Assembly (NCBI RefSeq): GCF_000069185.1
Contig: NC_010397.1
Coordinates: forward strand, 248,001-312,000
DNA: 64,000 bases
From: Mycobacteroides abscessus ATCC 19977
GTDB lineage: Bacteria > Actinomycetota > Actinomycetes > Mycobacteriales > Mycobacteriaceae
Direction: 5' to 3'
Shown here: positions 53,404 to 62,269 of the stretch, one piece after another
Layout: each line of letters starts with the position of its first letter
Numbering within the stretch: position 1 is the first letter of the stretch
Notes under the pieces: generated by a model
What the model saw: the letters and a program-made list of their open reading frames with translations, nothing else
The model's database searches: none
Told to the model about the DNA's origin: nothing
Program-made: the position numbers and the translations under genes

Positions 53404-54359
53404 CAAGTGTGCGCATCGACATTCACGCTCACCTGTGGTCCGATGAGTATCTTTCGCTGTTGGACGGCTACGGGCGTCCCGCCACCGATGTCCATCGTGG
53501 GCTCGGCGCAGGGGCCACGCGTGACGATCTGGATGGGCGTTTCGAGCTGATGGATGAGGCGGGGGTTGACTTGCAGATCCTCACCGCGACACCGGCATCG
53601 CCGCATTTCGAGGATCAGGCGGCGGCGGTGGCGAGCGCCCGTTTTATCAATGACGAGTACGCGAAGCTCTCGAGTGAGTATCCGGGGCGGTTCGGGGCGC
53701 TGGCGTCCTTGCCGCTGCCGCATGTGCCGGCTGCACTGGAGGAACTGGCACGGGCTATCGACGAACTGGGTATGTATGGCGCCTCGATCACCACCTCGGT
53801 GCTCGGTCGATCCATTGCCGATCCGATCTTCGATCCGTTGTATGCGGAGCTGAACCGCAGGCGGGCAGTCCTTTTCGTGCACCCCGCGGGGTGTGGCGCG
53901 GAATCGTCGCTGATCACCGACCACTCCCTGACGTGGTCTATCGGGGCGCCCATCGAGGACACCGTCGCGATCATGCACCTCATTGTGGCGGGTGTTCCAT
54001 CGCGGTATCCGGATATGAAGATCGTGACGTGTCACCTGGGCGGTGCGCTGCCGATGGTGTTGGAGCGTGCGCACCGACAGGTCACCGAGTGGGAGGCGAC
54101 GCAGTGTCCGGAGGCGCCGAGGGATGCCGCCCGCCGGCTCTGGTACGACACCGTCGGGCATGACCACACGCCCGCACTGCGCGCGGCGGTTGCTTCGTTG
54201 GGGGTCGACCGGCTGATTTTCGGTTCGGACTTTCCGTACCAGGCAGGCCCCAGGTACGTCAGTTCCGCGACCTATATCGAAGAAGGCCTGTCGGCTGAGG
54301 ATGCGTCGGCGATCCTGGACCACAACGGCGCCGAGTTGTTGGGATTGACCGGTGTTTAG
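53400..54359 (+). CDS. ACMSD/NatAM-like amidohydrolase
   Basis: 319 aa, ATGA overlap with the PhzE-like gene. Amidohydrolase_2 TIM barrel: metal ligands in DIHAHLW (His9, His11), VHPAG, CHLGG and FGSDFPY. Family members include aminocarboxymuconate-semialdehyde and resorcylate decarboxylases, and NatAM, which closes a benzoxazole from 3-hydroxyanthranilate units. As the last gene of a 3-hydroxyanthranilate operon it could decarboxylate it (to 2-aminophenol) or cyclise a dimer. No 3-hydroxyanthranilate dioxygenase is present, which argues against kynurenine catabolism. Confidence 0.8.
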   Translation: MTSVRIDIHAHLWSDEYLSLLDGYGRPATDVHRGLGAGATRDDLDGRFELMDEAGVDLQILTATPASPHFEDQAAAVASARFINDEYAKLSSEYPGRFGALASLPLPHVPAALEELARAIDELGMYGASITTSVLGRSIADPIFDPLYAELNRRRAVLFVHPAGCGAESSLITDHSLTWSIGAPIEDTVAIMHLIVAGVPSRYPDMKIVTCHLGGALPMVLERAHRQVTEWEATQCPEAPRDAARRLWYDTVGHDHTPALRAAVASLGVDRLIFGSDFPYQAGPRYVSSATYIEEGLSAEDASAILDHNGAELLGLTGV

Positions 54360-54937
54360 CGGCCCGCGCTGACGCCGTCGATAATCAGGTCGACGAGTTC
54401 GTCCAGCGCGAGGTCATCTGCTGTTTGGCCTAGATGTGCGGCCCACAGGTGTACGTAGCCGCCAAGGGTCAGCACGACGGTGCGTGCGTCGACGCCGGGA
54501 CGCACCTCGCCGCGGACCAGGGCACGCTGCACGATCGCCTCGACGGCAGTCAATCGCCGGTTCCAGAATTCGCGGCGTGCCTCGGCGACCTCAGGATCGT
54601 CGCTTACCTGGACGGTGCCACGCATCAGGGCATCACCATGGGGCGTCTCCAGAAACTGCGCCAAACCGCGGGCCAGGCTCATCAGGTCTTCGCGGAGTGA
54701 GCCGGTGTCGGGGATGGGGATGTCCGCGTCGATGTGAATGATCAGCGCGTCCGCCAACAGTCTCGGCAGCGTTTTCCAGCGCCGGTAGATGGACGTCTCA
54801 TGAACCCCGGCCCGGGCTGCGATCTCGGCGATCCGTGTTTGTTCGATGCCGACGGCTTCTATCTGAGCGAGTGTCGCGGCGAGCACGGCGCGCTCAAGAT
54901 TTACGCCGCGGATCTGTGGTTTCTTCTCGGTCGACAC
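54356..54937 (-). CDS. aqdR: TetR-family repressor AqdR
   Basis: 193 aa from GTG 54937. Helix-turn-helix IAEIAARAGVHETSIYRRW at about residues 38-56; helical sensor domain follows. Divergent from aqdABC with two matching operator palindromes in the gap, the known layout of the M. abscessus alkylquinolone-degradation cassette, where the repressor responds to Pseudomonas quinolone signals. Stop overlaps the convergent amidohydrolase by 4 bp. Confidence 0.85.
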   Translation of the reverse strand: MSTEKKPQIRGVNLERAVLAATLAQIEAVGIEQTRIAEIAARAGVHETSIYRRWKTLPRLLADALIIHIDADIPIPDTGSLREDLMSLARGLAQFLETPHGDALMRGTVQVSDDPEVAEARREFWNRRLTAVEAIVQRALVRGEVRPGVDARTVVLTLGGYVHLWAAHLGQTADDLALDELVDLIIDGVSAGR

Positions 54938-54947
54938 CTTCCAATTA

Positions 54948-54965
54948 TCGCAAACTGACTTGCGT
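54948..54965. promoter_or_regulatory. AqdR operator candidate O1
   Basis: TCGCAAACTGACTTGCGT has the same TCGCAA-N6-TTGCG frame as the perfect site 48 bp away. It lies 11-28 bp upstream of the aqdR start, fitting autorepression. Inferred from symmetry. Confidence 0.6.
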
Positions 54966-54990
54966 TGTCGATGCGACAAACGTAGTGTCC

Positions 54991-55018
54991 CCATATCGCA
55001 AGTCGACTTGCGATATGG
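54991..55018. promoter_or_regulatory. AqdR operator candidate O2, 28-bp perfect palindrome
   Basis: A perfect 28-bp palindrome whose core is TCGCAAGTCGACTTGCGA (54996-55013), flanked by CCATA and TATGG. It ends 11 bp before the preferred aqdA start and overlaps its ribosome site, so bound repressor would block the aqdABC promoter region. Confidence 0.75.
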
Positions 55019-55029
55019 AGGTGAGGGTC

Positions 55030-56238
55030 GTGGACGTCGTCGTTCATCGAGATATTCGCTATGCGCATGCCGCGCGGTTCTGTCCACCCGAGCCGTGTGC
55101 TGCCGGTGAACGTGGGCAGGTGGCGGGCATCGCGCCGCAGAATCCGTCGCGCTTGGAGACCGTGATGGGACGTCCTGAGGTGCGACCGATGTCGGAGGAC
55201 TGTCTCGGGCTGACGATCACCGCGCCGGCCCGGCCGTCGCCGGCGGGCCACCCGGTGCTGGTGTGGTTGCACGGTGGGGCTTATGTGACGGGCAGCGGTT
55301 CATGGTCCTGCTATGACGCGAGTCGGCTCGTGGCAGAGACGGGGATTGTTGTCGTCGCGGTCAGTCATCGCTTGGGTGTGTTGGGATATATGCGCGCACC
55401 GGGCATTTCCCAGGGCAACCTAGGATTGCGTGATCAGATTGCCGCGCTTGAGTGGGTGCGGGAAAACATTGCTGAATTCGGTGGTGATCCCCAGGTGGTC
55501 ACCGTTGCCGGACAGTCCGCAGGCGCCCATGCCGTCGTGGCCATGCTATCAATTCCGGCTACCCGTGGCCTTTTTCGCCGCGTAATCCTGCACAGTGCTC
55601 CGCTCGGCTTGGCCTACCAGGCGGTTGCTGACGCCGAGCGGGTTGGGGAAGTCGTGCTGCGTCATCTGGCTGTTCCGATAGGGCAGGCTTCCGTTGAAGA
55701 GATCCTACGTGCCCAGGGGGCGGCGGCGTCCGAACTCGCTGCTTCTGGAGTGCCATTCGCTCCACCTTTCCTTCCCATCGCTGGTGTCGATCCGTGGCCC
55801 TCCGAAGGTGCGGCAGAGCCGTGGGACGGTGTGGGCGACCTCGACGTCATGCTGGGCAACACCACCGACGAGTTCGCGGCATTTCTCGGTCGACGTACTG
55901 GGCCGGAGTTCATCGACGGATTCTTCGACAGCGCGACAACGCGGTTTGCCGACAAGCTGGCGGTCGCGGGAGCAAGGGTCTTTCGGTTTCGGGTGGGCGA
56001 GCTCGACCCGGGTGCGCCGTTGGGCGCCTGCCATTGCATTGATCTGCCGCTGCTATTCGGGGATGAGGCGGCATGGCGCAATGCACCCATGTTGAGCCCG
56101 CCAGGCGCAGCGGCCGCGATTCAACTCGGTACGTCGATGCGCGCCGATTGGGCAGCGTTCGCACGGTCGGGCGTGCCGGAGAGCGAGCGCTGGTCGGTAC
56201 ACCGACCGGGCCAGGCAGCGTTTGCCCAACTTCCTTGA
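55030..56238 (+). CDS. aqdA: AqdA, alkanoylanthranilate hydrolase (carboxylesterase family)
   Basis: 402 aa from GTG 55030 (GGAGGTGAGG 8 bp upstream); ATG 55015 lies inside the operator palindrome. Type-B esterase features: oxyanion WLHGGAYVTGSG, nucleophile GQSAGAH (near residue 163), and a shortened C-terminus against the 500-aa norm. In the aqd pathway this enzyme hydrolyses N-octanoylanthranilate, the product of PQS ring cleavage, to octanoate and anthranilate. Assigned from the aqdR-A-B-C order and family. Confidence 0.85.
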   Translation: MDVVVHRDIRYAHAARFCPPEPCAAGERGQVAGIAPQNPSRLETVMGRPEVRPMSEDCLGLTITAPARPSPAGHPVLVWLHGGAYVTGSGSWSCYDASRLVAETGIVVVAVSHRLGVLGYMRAPGISQGNLGLRDQIAALEWVRENIAEFGGDPQVVTVAGQSAGAHAVVAMLSIPATRGLFRRVILHSAPLGLAYQAVADAERVGEVVLRHLAVPIGQASVEEILRAQGAAASELAASGVPFAPPFLPIAGVDPWPSEGAAEPWDGVGDLDVMLGNTTDEFAAFLGRRTGPEFIDGFFDSATTRFADKLAVAGARVFRFRVGELDPGAPLGACHCIDLPLLFGDEAAWRNAPMLSPPGAAAAIQLGTSMRADWAAFARSGVPESERWSVHRPGQAAFAQLP

Positions 56239-56262
56239 AGCGCTGAGAGAAACGGGAGCGGT

Positions 56263-57390
56263 ATGAGCAGCGGGCACGCCGAGGTGGTCGGCGGTGGAAT
56301 TGGTGGCCTCACGGCTGCCACTGCACTGGCGTTGCGGGGATGGACCGTGCGCCTGCATGAGCGCGACACCCGAATCCGGACGGTAGGCGCTGGGATCTAT
56401 GTGTGGGACAACGGCCTTGAAGCACTTGACACCATTGGGGCGGCGGCAGAGGGGCTTGACGATGCATATGAGGCACCGGCGATCACGGTTCGCGCATCCG
56501 ATGGCAGACCGTTGTACCGCATTGACGTCAATCAGCCGGGAGGTGCGCGGTGCGTGACATTGTTGCGTGACCGGCTTATCGGCGCGTTGCATGTGGCGGC
56601 GGAACATGCGGGCGTCGAGGTGTGTACAGGATCGGCGGCTGTCTCCGCCACTGCGGACGGCACTGTCGAATTCAGCACGGGTACAAGCACCCGAGCCGAT
56701 CTGGTGGTTGCGGCGGACGGCGTGCACTCGCTGCTACGTGATCGGCTCGGAATCTCGTATCGGCGCATCCGCATGCGTCAGGGCGCCGCACGCGTCATGG
56801 TGTCGGGGGAGAGGCCATTCATCCCAGGGATGGACGTCGATCAACATCACGAGTTCCTAGGGGGCAGAAGACGTCTGCTGTACACGCCGTGCACGGCCAC
56901 ACAGACATATTTGGCGTTTGTTGCCGACAATGACGATACCGCGACCGTCGGCCCTGAACTGGACCTTGCCGCTTGGGCACGAGCATTCCCCCTTCTTGTG
57001 CCGGTGTTCGACGCAGCCCGCGGCCGCGCGTTGATCCGTTGGGACAATTTTGAACTCATCAGATTGAGCACCTGGTCCCATGGGCGGGTAGCTGTACTCG
57101 GTGACGCCGCCCATGCGCAGCCGCCATATGTGGGCCAAGGTGGTGGGACCGCGATGAATAGCGCCGTGGGCCTGGCCGCCGCCGTATCAGAGAGCGCCGA
57201 TGTCGAGGACGGCCTGAATCGGTGGGAGCAAGCACTTCGTCCGCCCATCGAGAAGGCTCAAACCACTTCGTACCGAATGCGTCTCATCGGCTCCGTACCG
57301 GAGGTGCTTCGTGGGCCGCTGCTGGGCGCACTGGGCCGCAGCCGCAGTTCCGCGACTTCCCAATTGATCAAGAAAAGGAGTGCCGCATGA
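56263..57390 (+). CDS. aqdB: AqdB, FAD-dependent alkylquinolone 3-monooxygenase
   Basis: 375 aa. Group A flavin monooxygenase: VVGGGIGGLTAATALALRG near residue 8, VVAADGVHSLLRDRLG, and VAVLGDAAHAQPPYVGQGGG near 280. Hydroxylates HHQ to PQS with NADH and O2 in the aqd pathway. 25 bp after aqdA with a GGGAGCG ribosome site; overlaps aqdC by 4 bp. Confidence 0.87.
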   Translation: MSSGHAEVVGGGIGGLTAATALALRGWTVRLHERDTRIRTVGAGIYVWDNGLEALDTIGAAAEGLDDAYEAPAITVRASDGRPLYRIDVNQPGGARCVTLLRDRLIGALHVAAEHAGVEVCTGSAAVSATADGTVEFSTGTSTRADLVVAADGVHSLLRDRLGISYRRIRMRQGAARVMVSGERPFIPGMDVDQHHEFLGGRRRLLYTPCTATQTYLAFVADNDDTATVGPELDLAAWARAFPLLVPVFDAARGRALIRWDNFELIRLSTWSHGRVAVLGDAAHAQPPYVGQGGGTAMNSAVGLAAAVSESADVEDGLNRWEQALRPPIEKAQTTSYRMRLIGSVPEVLRGPLLGALGRSRSSATSQLIKKRSAA

Positions 57391-58196
57391 TCACCACAAA
57401 GACTGTCAATGGCGTGCAGATCGCCTTCGATGACCAGGGGCATGAACCAGGCCCGGTGTTCGTCACGCTGAGCGGTTGGGCGCACGATCTTCGCGCGTAT
57501 GACGGCATGCTGCCGTATCTACGGGCAGCGCAGCGGACGGTCCGCGTATGTTGGCGCGGGCATGGGCCCGATCGGAATCTAGTTGGCGACTTCGGTATTG
57601 ACGAGATGGCGGCAGACACGATCGGCCTGCTGGATGCGCTTGAGGTGGACAGTTTCGTACCAATCGCCCACGCGCACGGTGGATGGGCGGCGCTCGAGAT
57701 CGCTGATCGGCTCGGCGCTCAGCGGGTCCCGGCCGTGATGATCCTCGATCTCATCATGACGCCAGCACCGCGGGAGTTCGTTGCCGCGCTGCACGGTATC
57801 CAGGATCCAGAGCGCTGGAAGGAAGGGCGTGATGGCCTCGTTCAGTCGTGGCTGGCGGGGACCACCAATCAAGCGGTGCTGGATCACGTGCGATACGACA
57901 GCGGCGGTCACGGTTTTGACATGTGGGCTCGTGCTGGCCGGGTGATTGACGAGGCCTACCGAACCTGGGGATCGCCGATGCGGCGCATGGAGGCTCTGGC
58001 GGAACCGTGCGCGATCCGGCACGTGTTCTCACATCCCAAGATCGGGGAGTACGACGCACTTCACGACGATTTCGCCGCCCGCCATCCATGGTTTAGCTAC
58101 CGTCGTCTCGGGGGCGAAACACACTTCCCCGGCATTGAGCTGCCTCAACAGGTGGCGGCCGAAGCGATCGATCTGCTTGCTGGCGCGCGCATCTGA
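57387..58196 (+). CDS. aqdC: AqdC, PQS 2,4-dioxygenase
   Basis: 269 aa. Alpha/beta-hydrolase fold of the cofactor-free Hod dioxygenase type: TLSGWAHDLRAYDGM, then an elbow reading IAHAHGGW (residues 93-100) with Ala96 where hydrolases have Ser, and catalytic His246 in GGETHFPG. Cleaves the PQS ring with O2, releasing CO and N-octanoylanthranilate. Long spurious frame upstream rejected in favour of the ATG coupled to aqdB and preceded by AAAAGGAG. Confidence 0.9.
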   Translation: MITTKTVNGVQIAFDDQGHEPGPVFVTLSGWAHDLRAYDGMLPYLRAAQRTVRVCWRGHGPDRNLVGDFGIDEMAADTIGLLDALEVDSFVPIAHAHGGWAALEIADRLGAQRVPAVMILDLIMTPAPREFVAALHGIQDPERWKEGRDGLVQSWLAGTTNQAVLDHVRYDSGGHGFDMWARAGRVIDEAYRTWGSPMRRMEALAEPCAIRHVFSHPKIGEYDALHDDFAARHPWFSYRRLGGETHFPGIELPQQVAAEAIDLLAGARI

Positions 58197-58232
58197 GTGT
58201 CGGCGATGGCTGTCGGTGACAGTCGTTGGTGT

Positions 58233-58248
58233 TCGAACATGGGTTCGA
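58233..58248. promoter_or_regulatory. LexA (SOS) box
   Basis: TCGAACATGGGTTCGA fits the mycobacterial SOS box TCGAAC-N4-GTTCGA in every defined base. It overlaps the start codon of the decayed 13E12/HNH gene, a family that is LexA controlled in mycobacteria. Confidence 0.75.
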
Positions 58249-58554
58249 TTGGGGTGGTGGAGGCGGCGGTTGATGCTGTCTGCGCTGAGTCGATCGAGGA
58301 TTTGATCGCCGGTGAGGCGGCTGCACCCACCCAGGCTGCCACGTCCCCGGATACCTCTGCGAGGCCCACCACATCACCGAATGGGCCCACGACGGCCCCA
58401 CCGACATCGACAACCTCACCTTCGCCTGCGCACCGCATCACCGTCTCCTCAACCACGGCTGGACCACCCGAAACACCCCAACGGCGCCACCCAATGGATA
58501 CCCCCACCACAGTTAACGCTGGGGGAGGAAAGGCAGCTGACCCCGTCCTATTAG
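58239..58554 (+). pseudogene. 13E12/DUF222-HNH endonuclease remnant
   Basis: The start MGSIGVVEAAVDAVCAESIE resembles the beginning of DUF222 (13E12 repeat) proteins. Then, in a second frame, comes the HNH part CTHPGCHVPGYLCEAHHITE WAHDGP and DIDNLTFACAPHHRLL, and in a third frame the usual end NGATQWIPPPQLTLGEE. About 300 residues in the middle are missing. It is a gene inactivated by an internal deletion and a frameshift, lying between aqdC and the SRP RNA gene. Confidence 0.75.
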
Positions 58555-58563
58555 ACTGGGAGG

Positions 58564-58654
58564 CCGGACCCCGCGCGGCGTCCATCCTGTGAACTCCCCC
58601 AGGGCTGGAAGGCAGCAAGGGTCAACGGGCTCTGGCGGGTGCGCGGGGTCCCCT
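58564..58654 (+). ncRNA. ffs: Small (4.5S-type) signal recognition particle RNA
   Basis: Outer stem GGACCCCGCGC (58566-58576) pairs with GCGCGGGGTCC (58641-58651). The centre carries the conserved domain IV pieces: GTCCATCCTGTGAACTCCCC, AGGGCTGGAAGGCAGCAAGG with the GGAA tetraloop region. Binds Ffh for co-translational targeting. Same position, before aspC, as in M. tuberculosis. Ends are approximate by a few bases. Confidence 0.88.
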
Positions 58655-58696
58655 TTCCGAAGATCGCGCCTCCGGATGCCCCACTGGGACGAATAG

Positions 58697-60642
<1,946 letters not shown>

Positions 60643-60673
60643 AGGACTTCCCCCAACTTGTGTGCAGACCGGC

Positions 60674-61408
60674 TTACGGGGCGTTCTGAACCTTGGTGAT
60701 CTGCTTGTTGAGTAGATCCAACACCAACGTGTCTTGTTCGGGTGTCCACGGATCGATGAACCGGTCGACTTCGATCCTGACGGTCGTTCCGCGAGGATGC
60801 GCGATCGCGATATGCGATTCGACACCTATCTGGTCGCCGTCGGGCCCGAGAAGACCGCCGACCTTGACCAATTTGGACGCCACTGCGGCCCCGGGTAAAT
60901 CAGCGATGGAGACCTTCGCTTTCATCGCCACCCCATCACCTTCCATCTGAACCGAGGCGCATTCTTGAGCACGCTGGGCAAGCTCGTCGAACGATTGCTT
61001 GATCCCCAGCCCGACGCTGCTCTCCGCCATCACGGTGTCGGCGTCGTACTTGGCGCGCGCCCTGTCGTAATCGCCGTCGCCCTCGGAAATGAACTCGTAG
61101 CACCCGGGCGGATCGACCTTCTCCGGCTTGGATTTACCAGTTTTTTCCTGGTCCAACTTGGGCTTGTCCTCGATGGTGAACGTGCCATTGCCGGCGGGGA
61201 AGTCTTCCCGGGTGAGCAGCAATGCGGTCGCCGGGCCGATGGGCAGTTTTACGGTCGGTTCGGCCGACTGTTGCGAACTCGACGACGATGCCGCCGGATC
61301 GTTCGGCGTCTCCCGGGATTCCCGGGAGCAAGCGGCGGTGAATGCGAGCGCGATGACACTCGCGCCGACCGCTAACGCAGTGCTCATATCAACGCAAGGT
61401 GTCTTCAT
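60674..61408 (-). CDS. Lipoprotein, tandem paralogue 2
   Basis: 244 aa; lipobox TAAC, a Ser-rich linker, then LLLTREDFPAGNGTFTIEDK and the shared C-terminus LVLDLLNKQITKVQNAP. ATG at 61408 used; a second Met seven codons in is possible. Two Cys (GCYEF and ECASV) align with those of the paralogues and may form a disulfide. Function unknown. Confidence 0.75.
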   Translation of the reverse strand: MKTPCVDMSTALAVGASVIALAFTAACSRESRETPNDPAASSSSSQQSAEPTVKLPIGPATALLLTREDFPAGNGTFTIEDKPKLDQEKTGKSKPEKVDPPGCYEFISEGDGDYDRARAKYDADTVMAESSVGLGIKQSFDELAQRAQECASVQMEGDGVAMKAKVSIADLPGAAVASKLVKVGGLLGPDGDQIGVESHIAIAHPRGTTVRIEVDRFIDPWTPEQDTLVLDLLNKQITKVQNAP

Positions 61409-61437
61409 GCGCGGACTTTAACGAAGATTACCGCCGT

Positions 61438-62175
61438 CTACGGCGCTTCTTGGACTTTGGCGATCTGCTTATTGAGCAGGGCCAGCGCCAGGGCGTCATC
61501 CTCGGCGGTCCACGGCTCGGCGGTCCGAGTCACCGATACCTTTACCGACGTCCCGCGAGGAAAAGCGCCGAGAATGCTGCTTTGGATGGGAACCTGCTGC
61601 CCGGCGGCTGTCGCGTGGCCCACCAGCACGAGCTTCTTGGCTTCCACCGCTGCCCCGGGAACATCGGCGAAGGTCACAGTGGCGTTGACGGTGATCCCGC
61701 TCATCTCAAAGGTCACTGTGGGGCACTTCTTCGCGCCCTCTTCGGCTTTGGCGAAAGAACCGTCTGTGCCGAGCGCGACTGTGCTGTCCGCATCTAGGGT
61801 CTCGGTCGAATACTTGGTGCGCGCCTCGTCGAGCTTGTCATTCTTCTTGTCCTCGTTGACCACATCAGCGCAGATGGCCGGGGTGACCACCGGGTCGGGC
61901 CGCTCCGCATCGTCCTTCTGGATGGCCGCCTTGTCCTGGACAAGGAACTTGCCGTTCCCTTCGGGGTAGTCGGTCCGCGCGAGCATGAGACTTTCCAGCG
62001 CGGCGGTAGGTAACTTCGCCTCGAGTGTGGACGCAGTCGGAATACTCGTCGAAGGCGAACTTTCTGTTGGCTGTCCATCGGTTGAGTCATGAGAACAAGC
62101 CGAGGTAAAGGTCATGACTAGGGCGGTTGCTCCGGCGGCCAGCACAGTTGTGGCGCTCACCTTATTGGTAGGCAT
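61438..62175 (-). CDS. Lipoprotein, tandem paralogue 3
   Basis: 245 aa; lipobox TSAC, Ser/Thr-rich linker, LMLARTDYPEGNGKFLVQDK, paired Cys (ICADV, KCPTV) and the shared end LALALLNKQIAKVQEAP. First gene of the leftward tandem, divergent from dnaX with a 94-bp gap. Function unknown. Confidence 0.75.
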   Translation of the reverse strand: MPTNKVSATTVLAAGATALVMTFTSACSHDSTDGQPTESSPSTSIPTASTLEAKLPTAALESLMLARTDYPEGNGKFLVQDKAAIQKDDAERPDPVVTPAICADVVNEDKKNDKLDEARTKYSTETLDADSTVALGTDGSFAKAEEGAKKCPTVTFEMSGITVNATVTFADVPGAAVEAKKLVLVGHATAAGQQVPIQSSILGAFPRGTSVKVSVTRTAEPWTAEDDALALALLNKQIAKVQEAP

Positions 62176-62269
62176 GAGCGGACACTAGCAAACAATATGA
62201 CCGGCGGCGACCGCTGGGCTCATGGCGGGCGCACGTAACCGTCTGTGGGCGCCGGTACCCTTGCTCTCC

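Noticed and set aside
48993..54359. Complete phenazine biosynthesis cluster
   Set aside because: PhzF, PhzA/B, PhzG and phenazine-modifying genes are absent; an EntA-like dehydrogenase points to 3-hydroxyanthranilate instead.
53400..54359. Kynurenine-pathway decarboxylase in tryptophan breakdown
   Set aside because: No 3-hydroxyanthranilate dioxygenase, kynureninase or kynurenine monooxygenase genes lie in the window; the operon makes rather than degrades the substrate.
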